Notes under the pieces: model-generated
Databases searched by the model: none
Told to the model about the DNA's origin: nothing
What the model saw: only the letters and a program-made list of their open reading frames with translations
Program-made: the position numbers and the translations under genes
Shown: positions 1 through 10,757 of the stretch, one piece after another
Numbering within the stretch: the stretch's first letter is position 1
How the letters are laid out: every line of letters begins with the position of its first letter
Assembly (NCBI GenBank): GCA_049999805.1
Contig: JBNGIO010006293.1
Span: forward strand, 214,166 to 267,940
Source: Folioceros fuciformis
Lineage: Eukaryota > Anthocerotophyta > Anthocerotopsida > Anthocerotales
Direction: 5' to 3'
Length of the DNA: 53,775 nt

Positions 1-3000
1 GCACGCACGCGCACACAAGAGCGACCGGGGGGGTGGTGTATGATGATGCTTTTCCGAGGGGCTGGGGCTGGGGCTGGGGCGGGGGCCGGGGGCCCGGCCC
101 GATCCATCTCCGACTTGAATGCGCATCAATTCTTATGCAAAACCCGCATCTTTCCCGTCCCTGACACCCGCCATGCCATCTCTGTACTCTTCTTCTTTTC
201 AATTTTGGCCACCGCATTGCGCTTCGCTGCTCTGCCCTGTGCTGCTCTGCTCTGCTCTGCTTCATAAATTTTGATTGCCGCCTATGCTCCGCTGCCAAAT
301 TTTGGATACCTGGACGACGCCATGTGACATCCATCCCGACTCTTAATGCCGGCCCCATTCCTCCCCATGCGCGTCCGTACATACCAATTTTTCGTCTCGT
401 GTCGCCCCCATTCCGTCCCGTCCCGTCTCCTGTCGCGCCGTGTCCATCAGTAATAAGCCATTTATAATCATGGGTCCAGTATATTCTGCGTACAACAATA
501 TCAGTATTTTAATTCAATATATTTCAATGTTTTTCATGAGGGGCGGCTGGGCTGGGCGGGGCGTTCCAAACTGGGATGGGAGGGCTACATACCAAGGGAA
601 CACAACACAATACATGGGCAACATATATGACACATTTCATCCTGATACCTTCTAAGATGCCTTGATACCACAGGATAAATGAAGTATTTTTAACATTTAA
701 AAAACATATTATTTAATAGCGCATGTATAAATTCATAATATCCCTTGGCTTTCAATTATGTATTTATTAAGAATAGAAAATACCACTCTCTTTGTTAAGA
801 AGTAAGATCATGATATTTGGTCTAGAAAATGAAGATTAGTCAGTAAATGAAGATTAGTCAGTAATCCAAAAAGTTAGGAATAAATTAATCCAAAAAAAAA
901 AAAAGAATATGTACATTTCAAAGCTTCAATCACTTTGTCCTGTGTTGTACAAAGGAAGAGGAAGGAACACTTACATCGAGATTCTTCAAGTTTGTACAAG
1001 GTCGTCTCATCCACAACTCCATGATCTGAAAAGGATTTTGGTACAGAAAGAGTAATTTGAATATAAATATCAGTGGGACTTGTAAAGTAAGATTAGTTTG
1101 GAGTTTAAGCTGACTCATCGTGGTTAGCAGGTGGAGCGTTTTACGTGTCCGCTTATGGAGGTTGATGGCTGGCCAGCTTTGTATGGGCCACAACTTGCAC
1201 AATCCTATTCTTCAGCCAAGCTCTACGGAGGCCCCTCGTGACAACATCAAATTTCACACCTCCGCTACCTGGAAGAGAGATATTCGTGTGGAAGTACAAC
1301 ATGCAGTTGGAATGATCGAACTTCGCACGGTTTTTGAGCTGCAGATATGGACACTCGGGAACGGGGGATGGAGAGGCCCAGCGACCTGCACTCCCCTCCG
1401 TTTGCCACCTGACCCCAGGCAAAACCTGATTTACCTCATGAGACGCGTCTCGAGGGAAATTGTGGGTGGCCTTGCAGTGTTATAACGGACGAGTCATGGG
1501 GCGGCATTGAAGGCCACGCAGTATCTGTGGAAAACCTGCTGGACTGGATGAGACAAGAAAAAAGCATGAGAAGCACAAATTGAAATCGTCCAGGGATTTC
1601 CACGTGGAAGCTAGTAAAGTGTGGGCAGGGCAGCAGGGGGAGGGGGAGGGCGTTGGTCGATACAATACATGTACACATGTTGTGATGCATTCAGAGGGGA
1701 ATGTGAAGGGAGGGAGTGTGGATGGATGGATGGTGTGATGGAGTGGTGGGGAAGAGAACGTTGTGGGGAGGCGAGAGGAGAGGAGAGGAGACAACCCATT
1801 GACCGGTCGCCACAAGAAGGAATCTGGCAAAGCTTTGGCCCCGACCGATTGGATGCCAAGCGCCAGTGACTGGCATCGCAGGGAGCGAGGGCCTGAGTAA
1901 AAAAGAAGAAAAAATTTGGAGGAGAAACTGATGGGAGTTGGCGGAAGGGGACAAAAAAGCAGGTCATGGGTTTCGGAGTCGGGGCGAGGTAACAAAACGC
2001 CGGCAGTATGTACCTGAATCCGGATGCGGGTCTTTTGATGCTCTCCAGTCTCAGGGCTGGCGGGTGGGTGGGCCCACCCTGGTCTTCCCTCCCCGGCTGT
2101 GCAGCAGGGGGCACCATATGGCAGGCTTCGAGGATGTGATTTGCGTAATGGGCAGTGGGGTCCGCCCACCTTGGTGTTCCACAAAGTTCGAACTGCTGTT
2201 GCCACCGGGAGGCTCATGGACTCTGACACCGTTGACAGACTCGAAATGCCGCCACTGCACAAATGAGAGTACATGTGCATGTATGTATGTGCGTAAGTCC
2301 GAATGCGCATGGCATGGCCATTCTAGTTCTAGACAGGCATGAACGACGATGTACAGTGGAAATATCTGGCTTGTGAGGAGGAGATACCAGGATCCGGCAC
2401 GTGAGTGGGTTTGTGATGACTCCATTGCAGGGCTCTGGGAGCAGGCCAGGCCACGGCCAGGGTAGAGCACGCCAGGCAGGCCAGGCCAGGGCCAGGTCAG
2501 GTCAGGCCAGCCCTCCGAGTCCGGCCGTCTTCAGGACTGACTCCACGCTGCAGCTCATCAAGGACAAGGACAAGAGGTGATTAGGGTAAGCTCAGGTAGG
2601 GTAACCAGTGCTTGTGATGGTGTGGCTCACCTGGATTGGCAGGGATGATGAAAGGAAACTGGGACCTGGACGCGTGACTTCCATGACTCTATCATGTGGC
2701 GTGTGTAATAGGACTTCTGGCAGCACCAGCCAGCACCGGCTGTGGTTGGGATAGTGATAGTCACCAGCTCTGACATCGCTCCGGTCAGCCAGCTAACAGC
2801 CAAGAATGTTTGTGTCTGGTTTGGTGGGCTTGAGTGCGTCCATCTCCCTCTCCCATCCATTGTAAACCATGCTCCTGACAACCCATGTTCAAGTACAAGC
2901 TCAAAAGCTGCTGCTGTGAATGTGAGTTAAGAGGAGCCATCTGGCAGGAGACGCTCGGACGGCCGGGGTGCAACATGGACGAGAGGCTCATCCAGTCAGA

Positions 3001-3858
3001 AGCAACGGCGGAACTTACCTACCTGTGGAGCCCCATCGCCAGTTTTCTAAACAAACACAACAGTTCGCCGTTTGGATTAGTCTAGCATCGGTCCAACAGC
3101 TTGCTTTGCAGAAAGACGAAGCATACAATCCACAACAGTGAACATTTCAAAGCGGGAAAAAGGAATCAGAATTCCAAACGGTCACGTGCACCCCCGCCGA
3201 TGGAGGGTGAAGGATATATGGAGGTACAGGACTCTGCAATTCACAAACGAAGTATGTATGTAGATACGTACTGCACAGGGAAGCGGACGCTCAAAAGCAA
3301 GACTACAAGGAAAAGAGAAGAAATGAAATGGGTTTAAGGCTCTACCCTCTTGGGATCGGTCGCTAGTATACACGGGCATACAGAATACCCTGAAAACGAG
3401 CCGCGCATGACAATGCAACGGTTAACCACACTTCAAATCTTGAAACCAACTGCGACAAACAAGACGTTGACGACTTTGGAACAGCTAAAGAATGATTTAC
3501 AGATTACGGTGTCTCTGCTGATGCAGCCTACATTGCAGGAACAGGACCCACACCTTGCTTGCCCTGACATCCTCTACACCTAGCCGGACAGGCCGATGTC
3601 CCTTTGGATCAGCTTGTGAAATAATAAGCTGGCATAGCAAGCGAGAGGCTAACAGCTACCAGCTTGAAATGGAGATCTAGGCTTTGAACTTTACACAGTG
3701 CTGCTAACTACCTGACAAACTGCGATGTCGCCCAGCAGACCTGCTTTCCAGATGAGGAAGCCCCCATCACAGCGACACAGCATGTTATAAGCTTCTTCCC
3801 CAGAGGCCGCGTCTGCTGTTCTTTGAAACGCAGTTTCATCCCTTAACTTGAGTGTGAT
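1..3858. other. Intergenic region, no recognisable gene
   Basis: I recognise no protein family on either strand. Open frames here are short or of low complexity, including GA-rich and proline-rich stretches around 1.6-2.1 kb. From about 430 to 1100 the DNA is AT-rich and has a 17-bp direct duplication at about 829-862. Around 2450-2515 there is a degenerate CCAGG/CAGGTC simple repeat. The part next to 3859 should include the 3' UTR of the minus-strand phosphatase gene. A non-coding RNA or the end of a gene lying outside the window cannot be excluded. Confidence 0.5.
58..92 (+). repeat. GGGGCT repeat, possible G-quadruplex
   Basis: Four or more runs of at least four G, separated by one or two bases, lie in one short tract on the plus strand. 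This fits the general G-quadruplex pattern. No gene is recognisable beside it, so a regulatory role is not supported. Confidence 0.5.
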
Positions 3859-6188
3859 CTAAAGTGTCGATGAACTCCAGCTGTCATCCACTGCAGCCAT
3901 GATTTTGCTATGCAGGACCGTCCCAGCACACGCGATAACCCCTCTGTCCAGACCCTCCAAATACCTGCCTCTGGAGAAATCCAATGGACACCCTCTGGCA
4001 TCCGTTACCACACCTCCAGCTTCCTCCACAATCAGAACCCCAGCCGCATGGTCCCAGATTTTTTCCTTGTACCCAACTTTCGCGAACTTCATGAAGATCT
4101 CAGCATCTCCCCGAGCTATAGCTGCATACTTCGCCATGCTATATATTCGCAGCGGCCGGGACCTGTTGGATGTTACCAAGGGAACGGAAGTTATGTCCTC
4201 AATGCAGATGATCTCAAAAGCATTCCAAGAAAAACTTAGGAGGCAATATTCATGCAAGCGACCAGGCTACTTTGCGACGCAACACCACGATAAATTGACC
4301 AGCATTACCTTAGGCCAATACTGCTGGCTACACCTGCCGAGAAATGGTGACTAGAGTTCCCCTTCTCCACAGGCTCACAGAAGGCAGCTTCGGCAGGGTC
4401 TGTGATATTCGAAACATGAATAGGCAGAGGTGATGCATTCTCGAACTGGTTTGTGCCTTCTGAGTTCCACACCAAAGGCTCCATCCAAGCCCCGCCTCCC
4501 CCCTTGGTTGCAGTCATCAGGCAGCCCTTGTGCCACAGGCTTGGTTTAGGAGGTGAAAGTTTGCTCGCAAGTCTGTAGTACTTATGACCATATTTCAGCC
4601 ATTCCCTCCTCATCGGGAAATTTGGACAACCTAAAAGAGCCAGCACAACTTCTCCATCCTGGATCATAGCCAGGGCCACAGCATATTGGTCACCTCGGAC
4701 AAAACCAAGTGTCCCATCTACAGGGTCAAGCACCCAATGACGTCCCTGGGGACCACCTTGAGAACTTCCTCGACTGATCGCTTTCAACACATCTACAGTC
4801 GCAAGGGGAGCCTCAGGGGGTGTAATGCCAACCACTGACGCCTCACTCAAACATTCATTCACTGCAGCCACAACTCGTCGCAGCAAGTGGATCCCATCCA
4901 TTCCTCTCAGATCTTCTGTGTCCTCTTCAGCGACAATGGACAAACGCTCATCTGGAAAAGCTTGCGTAAGCACCCAGCTGATCACTGCCTGCACCCCCCA
5001 GTCTGCTCCAGAAACGAGGCAACCTCACGTGAGTGACAACCCCAGAAGTCTGCATGCAATCATATCAAATGCAAACTGCGACGGATAGATCTTCATGGCA
5101 TATTCTAATCATACCAGAGAGGGAAGCCCACCGTCACTTCTGTTTTACCTCATGGTTGCTGGAAATGGCTACATGCATGCAACAGAACCTCAACTCACGG
5201 GGGTCGCGGGACAAGTTTTCGAGAAAGTACCTGCGATGGTCACAAGCGAGTGATCACTTTTAGCACTTGCCTCCTCCTCATGTCGCAGAAGTCGATCCTG
5301 TATTCTCTGGGTAAGCATGCAAGCCAACTGAACTGCACGTGAGGCCACCTCCAACTCCCTGCCATACTTTCCTGAGTGACTCTTCTGAACCGTGGGTCCA
5401 GTCACCTTGAATTCAGCCATGTTTGCACCTTCCATATTTCCAGCATCTTGCACAGCGTTCAGGTCTGCATGCAATCTGCTATCATGATTGTTCAGCTCCG
5501 ATGAAATTCCCTGACAGCCCTTGTTCTCCAGTACCTTACCAGGCAGAGCCGATATCTCTTCTTCTCCATTTCGGTTCGATTCACCTTGACCATTCACTCT
5601 AACCATGTCTACGGACGAGCCCACACTGTCCCCTTTCTGTTCTCCAGTAGATGAGAGCTCATGCGCGGCTACGTCTTCTGCTGGTGCCAGCTTCACAGAC
5701 AAGTCCGGTAATTCTCCCTTGGATAGATTCACAAATGGTAGGGCCGTCTGCAATGACTGATCATCTCCAGCCCCAATATAGTCTTGAAGCCCGATACTGG
5801 TAGGTCCTTTTCCCTGCAGACTGCAGACGGACAAAGTCCTCCTCTTACCCTGGGAAGCGGCTCCCATTCCACCAACATCGGATAGCCATTGACCATTTGC
5901 AGCACCCGCCTTGCAGAGATTGTACTTGCACTTCACGGCCTCCAGACTGGAGAGATTGACCCCATGAGTCATCTGGGAGACGCTCATCAATCCGAACAGC
6001 GATTTTGGATACAAGCATACGGGGTGCGAGCATGAATGTTGGAAAGCCAACTCTGTGGGTGCTAAGCACGTTAAAGCTGGCGAATGCCGAGAACCGGAAG
6101 TACTCCACATCTTTTCTCTGCTATACAGGGCCAAGAGAAACATGGTCAAGAACCTACCCCGTTCATGCCGGGGAGAGACAATCGGCAT
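3859..6188 (-). CDS. AHL: 3'(2'),5'-bisphosphate nucleotidase, AHL type, with long N-terminal extension
   Basis: A member of the Li-sensitive inositol monophosphatase-like family that removes the 3' phosphate from PAP/PAPS in sulfur metabolism. Three exons by splice signals: 5231-6188, 4309-5002 and 3859-4162, with phases that join cleanly. The catalytic part begins in exon 1 about 45 residues before the donor. It shows the metal-site EED, the DPVDGT motif followed by RGDQYAVAL, and WDHAAG near the C-terminus. The WKYGH/AFCEPVEK region and a C-terminus ending SWSSSTL match Arabidopsis AHL better than SAL1. From the first in-frame ATG (6188) the product is 651 residues against about 370 for AHL, because roughly 270 residues precede the catalytic domain. 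The first part of these could be a chloroplast transit peptide; the rest is acidic, Ser/Gly-rich linker. Later in-frame ATGs (6143, 6110, 5987) are possible starts, so the N-terminus is uncertain. Confidence 0.85.
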
Positions 6189-7877
6189 TAGCCGCAAAGG
6201 GGCATAACCGAGGGCTGTCACAACGAAGGAGGACAAAAAATCGCAAAATCGCACAAATGACTGACGCCTAGTAGGACCAACTGTCAATTCCCACCCCGCT
6301 TGCGATCCCACTAACTACCCGCCACAGCCATGCAATCAATAACAGGAAAGCGCTTGCCAAATTCTACCAACTTCCGAACCCAAGCACGCAGAACAGAATT
6401 GGCTCAAGGAGAGCCAAGGTGTGGAGAATCTCCCCCACACCCCCTGTCCCGCTGCGAAACCCAGCCTGGATCCAGTGGCCTGCTCTGGTCTGGTTGCTCC
6501 TGACCTTACCTCAGGCCACAGAAGCTGTCCTCGCAGCAGGCATCTTCTCACGTAATCAGGAATGTATAATCGCTGGTTTGATGGAAGGCCCACCCGCGCT
6601 CCACAGGCCTATATCTACACAAGGATCCTTGCGACCGTGCTCCACCTTATCTGCAAACAAACATTTCTGGTTCAATTCCAAGTTTGCTTGCGGCAACACC
6701 GGCGCACGAACGTCACCTGTCACGACTGCTTCACCTTTGGTGTCCTGCACTCCAAACAAACGTAAGATTACATATTATAGTTTTTGTACTTGGATTCCTG
6801 TGCCCTGAGTGAGGGTAGCTTTTCATGTTGTCTACAGTACGGTAGGGAATGGCAACCCTTCCCAACGTGCCGGAGAAGGCGTTAGCCTTTCACCACAGTT
6901 TGCTACGTAGCTCTTCAGCGGGCCCTTCCCCTTCCCAACCACATCTGATCTTGTACAGTAACTGGACGCTCGCGTCCGCGTCCAACTATAAGGGTAAGGA
7001 AAAGAAGTTCCACACAACAGAGAGTGCGTGGAGAAAATGCAAATGCAGACAGGAAATGACGGAGCCAATGGTACCTCTCCGAAGAGCCAATTCGCTGGAG
7101 TGTGGGGCCTTTAGGGTAGGTACTAAAATACAATGAACTCGAAAGGGAAAGACCAGGTGCAGGCTCCCCTCCAGGCCTTGCCCCTTCGTGTTCAAGCGTG
7201 AACGAGCCGCGCTGGTCTGACGGACGCTACCCAGTTTGCGAAGCTTTCAGAATCTGCGTGAGTCACAAGTTGGGCATCAGTCACGCAAGGAATCTGGCTT
7301 TGGCTTGCCTTTCTCACTCATCTTACCTCCAGTCAGAATTGAGGTTCTCTCTCTGCAATGGGTACATGTGAAGCAGAAATTGGAGCAAATACAGGATTGT
7401 CAGCCAGGCGGAGAATCCTGATGTTCGAAAATTTTTGTCAGTACTTTGCAGCTCAGGCAAGTATCTGGTAGAGTGTTGGATGAGCAGAAAGCACTGCAGA
7501 AGAAATGGAAGTGGTTGCAGCGTGGTACATATCAGGGAGGGATGCCAAAGATGATACAAGTGGCAGGTCGTGTGATGGATAGCACAGACACAGACAGTAA
7601 TCCAGCGTACCTCGTTGCTACGATGCTATTTTGTGCAAGTGATTCAGCTACATCTCAACTGTCGGATAGCCAAGCAGTCTTTGTAGTGTGTGAGTGTTCT
7701 AAGCTTCCTGAATCTGCCTGACCGGCTCCCCCGCATGTTCAGTCCTGCCGGTTGCCGAACTTCCCATCTGAGGAGTAATGCTGTTTGGGTGGACACATAA
7801 CTGCACTGGGAGCGCCTCACCAAGGCAATGCACGTCAGAGATGAGTGCATTTAGGCTTGGCAAGTTTGGGTATACCA
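6189..7877. other. Intergenic region, no gene seen
   Basis: This lies between the start of the AHL-type gene and the end of the claspin-like gene, both on the minus strand. It should hold the promoter of the former and the 3' UTR of the latter. The open frames are short and match no family I recognise. Confidence 0.5.
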
Positions 7878-9995
7878 CTACAACATATTTCTGGAACCTC
7901 GCCCAGGCTTGAAGGATTTCACCCGACCAAACATTCTCGTCAACGCAACTCGGCTGCGATTCTCACCGGGCGGGCTGTTGGCTTGTTGAAGAGACTTATC
8001 CAACTTAGCAGCCTGGGCCTTGAGAAGAGCGTGAAGTGAGGAACCAGTCGTCTTAGCAGATGGCAACTGGACATCGTCTGTCCGGTTGAGAAAACTGGGA
8101 AACATCAGCTGATCTCTGTGAGGAGCATCTTTCCCCGACTCTTGAGGAGGAGCGTGGTTTTCCTTGTCTTGAGTCTCCTGTTCGTCCCCCTTATCCACCA
8201 TCTTATCCAATTTGCCGGATCTGGGTCCAAAGATGAAGGAGGGTACACCACGAGAGCCTTTCTTCCCGCCTGAGGGAAATGAGGGCTTCCCCCGGTTCAA
8301 GAAAGAAGGCTTCAGAGGGCTGGGTTTCTTCGCTACGCTGGACGAGGATGTCCTGCCCTGTGGGTGAGGGACACGGACTCGGTTGATCATCCCCATCAAC
8401 TCCCTTGATGTTCCGTCCATGGCTTCGCTAAGGAAGTCTTCCTGTTCGTCTGACTCCTCCAACAACCGTCGCACAAGCGCTTGTTGCTGAGCGTTTTCAT
8501 CGTCTTCCTCCTCTTCGCAAGTATCTGCCTCCGCATTCTCAGTGGTTTCTGGAGGCTCTACCACGCCATCTGCAGCACTAGTGTTCTGCTCCAGCACAGC
8601 TCGCGTACGACGAGATAACCTCTCAGCATGCTTCGAACCTCCTAGGCTGTCCAACCCCAAATCCTCGTCGAGGAAAGCAACAACCCGTTCTCTAGTCCCA
8701 CTACGCTTCCACCCATGTTTCAGCTTGTGAAGGAGGTCATCTGTTGCTGCATTATCCCTTTCTTCCAGCCACTTTTGATGAAGCTTCTCCCTTCTGCGCC
8801 TGTCAGAGGGCGTTTCTTCCACAGTGGTTGCAACCAGATCTTGTAGGTCACCTTCGTTCTCATCCACATCCTCGTCATTGTCCCCATTCCCATCGTCATC
8901 TTCATCCTCTGCTTCATCGTCTATCATGGCTCTGGCGGTGATGAACTCTGAAGACGTCTTTACTTTGTCTTTCTGCCTCTCCACCCTCGCAGGAGAGATG
9001 TGCAACCTGTCAACTATTTGTCCTGCCATCACCTCAGACTCCCTCAGCTCGGAGGGTTCACAAGCTCTGCCGTTCTCCCGCTCTACTCTCGCGGGAGACA
9101 AGTGCAAACCGTTTTCTATAGGACCTGCCATCACCTCACGCTGCCCTTGACTATCTGGATCTGCTCCACTCAGCTCACCATGGCTTGGCTCTCCATCCGA
9201 TCCGCTACTGAGCTGAGAATAAGAAAACAGATCAGGCGAATCCGCCACAGCTCTTTCATCAACAGGAGGGCCTTGAAGCTCCCTCCCCGGACCTTCCTCG
9301 TTCGCGCCCTCCCCTACCAATCGTCCAGGACCATCAGCGTCCAGGTCAACCATCGCTGCACACTCTCCACCGTTAGAGTCCTCCATAGCAAATACAGCCA
9401 CTCCGGACGAGGCACCACCCGCCTCCACCCTCTTCTCGCCATCACCGCCAACCACAGAAACATCCGCCTCTGTCCTATCCACCGGCACCACCAGCTCTTG
9501 TCTCAAACAAGAACCACCGCCTGCCCCCATGTTCAGCTGCATCTTGCGAGCTCTGATCTTCTCCAAGACCAAAGAAATCGGTTTTGGCACAGCAGGCTCC
9601 ACTGCAAAAGCTGCTCCCCTGCTCTCCCGCAGCAGCCGCTGCGACTCTGCATACAATCCTTCCATATCCTCTTTACTCTTCCTCTTCCTTCCTCCGTTCC
9701 AGTCGTTCGGTACCCTATCACACTCGTCGTCCACTAGCGCACCGTCCTGCAGATCCGGCGCAACAGCACACTCATCTTCATCCTCATCTGCAACTTCGTC
9801 TCCTTCCTCCGCTTCTTCTATCCCAAGCTTTTTTTCCAAGTATCCCAGGTACTCCCCCTCATCATCTTCATCCACTTCATCACTATTTGCACTCTCCTCC
9901 CGTTCTTCAAAGCTCCGTGAACTGAACACTGCATCCTCTTCATTCTCTTCAACATCTACGATCTCCGCCTCCTCTTCTCCACCAGAAAGCGCCAT
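7878..9995 (-). CDS. Claspin/MRC1-like replication checkpoint mediator
   Basis: An intronless frame of 705 residues, very acidic and largely disordered. The start is the ATG at 9995; the longer reading from 10007 begins with TTG. The key clue is the segment ESQRLLRESRGAAF followed by KPISLVLEKIRARK at about residues 120-160, which resembles the claspin/MRC1 ETQRLxRE motif and its plant versions. Acidic blocks (residues 10-90, 330-380 and 480-510) and a Ser-rich tail with repeated SFLNR/SFIFG segments also resemble plant claspin-like proteins. The expected role is to link stalled forks to the ATR-CHK1 pathway in the nucleus. There is no enzymatic domain. The assignment rests on short motifs and composition, so another acidic nuclear protein is possible. 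The gene is divergent from plastid EF-G across about 0.76 kb. Confidence 0.6.
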   Translation of the reverse strand: MALSGGEEEAEIVDVEENEEDAVFSSRSFEEREESANSDEVDEDDEGEYLGYLEKKLGIEEAEEGDEVADEDEDECAVAPDLQDGALVDDECDRVPNDWNGGRKRKSKEDMEGLYAESQRLLRESRGAAFAVEPAVPKPISLVLEKIRARKMQLNMGAGGGSCLRQELVVPVDRTEADVSVVGGDGEKRVEAGGASSGVAVFAMEDSNGGECAAMVDLDADGPGRLVGEGANEEGPGRELQGPPVDERAVADSPDLFSYSQLSSGSDGEPSHGELSGADPDSQGQREVMAGPIENGLHLSPARVERENGRACEPSELRESEVMAGQIVDRLHISPARVERQKDKVKTSSEFITARAMIDDEAEDEDDDGNGDNDEDVDENEGDLQDLVATTVEETPSDRRRREKLHQKWLEERDNAATDDLLHKLKHGWKRSGTRERVVAFLDEDLGLDSLGGSKHAERLSRRTRAVLEQNTSAADGVVEPPETTENAEADTCEEEEDDENAQQQALVRRLLEESDEQEDFLSEAMDGTSRELMGMINRVRVPHPQGRTSSSSVAKKPSPLKPSFLNRGKPSFPSGGKKGSRGVPSFIFGPRSGKLDKMVDKGDEQETQDKENHAPPQESGKDAPHRDQLMFPSFLNRTDDVQLPSAKTTGSSLHALLKAQAAKLDKSLQQANSPPGENRSRVALTRMFGRVKSFKPGRGSRNML

Positions 9996-10757
9996 CTTGC
10001 TCCACAAGTGCAGAAACCTGGACGAAAAGAATCAGCAACTCCACAATTCCAGTGTCCCCGCACCGATGCGATACAGGAATTCTTCTCCAGCAAATGCTCG
10101 CAGCTGTCTCAGCTCTCAGATGCACCGCATTCCGCCACATTTTTGAAGGCGACACCTGGGCGCCAAATTCGAATTGAAAGAAACTTCATTAAAGAAACGG
10201 TAGCTATGGGGAGTAAGAAACAAAACGAATGAAACTTAGAACGAGAAGCGGATAGGGGCTCTCAACGTGGACGCGGCTGCGCTTCATGTAGAGTGCCCAA
10301 GCCTTCGCCGCTCGCCCCTAGACTCGCTTCAGTGCGGGTGGGGCCGCGGTTCCTCTCCCTCTCTGGTTGCGGATAGTCCCTGCCTCTCAAGTTTTTCAGC
10401 TGCAGCGGTACAGGCAACTCTGGGCATTCTTCCTTTGAGTCTCGTTGGATGAAGGAGCGCTGAATCCGAGGGATTTTGAAACGCATTCCTGTGCACATAC
10501 GTCTCGTGCCTTCTGTGTAAGTCAGGCCCACATCGTTGCGTGAAATCTGACATTTTGTGCATCGCATTTTATTCTCGTGGGACGATGGGATGTGATGGTG
10601 TCGGTGTCAGGCGATGATTTTCGGCAAGATTTAGGTCTGAGGAGTTGTGGGAGTTCGGTGTTGGATGAATTTATCTCCGTTTTGAATTCCAGTGTTGGAT
10701 GTGCCATTTTGTAATGTCGTAATGCGGTTCCGGCAGGTGGGCGGTGTGAAGGGAGCT
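9996..10757. promoter_or_regulatory. Shared divergent promoter region (claspin-like / EF-G)
   Basis: About 760 bp separate two start codons that point away from each other, so promoters and 5' UTRs of both genes must lie here unless an upstream exon exists. I see no clear TATA box close to either start. An ATG at 10722 is in frame with the chosen EF-G start, 12 codons upstream, and is a possible alternative start. Confidence 0.55.

Noticed and set aside
1480-2310. A 276-codon minus-strand frame at the left end
   Set aside because: Proline- and serine-rich translation of GA-rich simple sequence on the opposite strand. No family motif and no splice context.
9000-10146. Plus-strand frames of about 200-245 codons opposite the claspin-like gene
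   Set aside because: Ser- and His-rich mirror of the acidic codons on the other strand. No motif and no independent support.
10722-10757. EF-G translation starting at the upstream in-frame ATG
   Set aside because: The downstream ATG gives a typical MASSI... transit peptide and a length equal to the family. The upstream start is kept only as an alternative.
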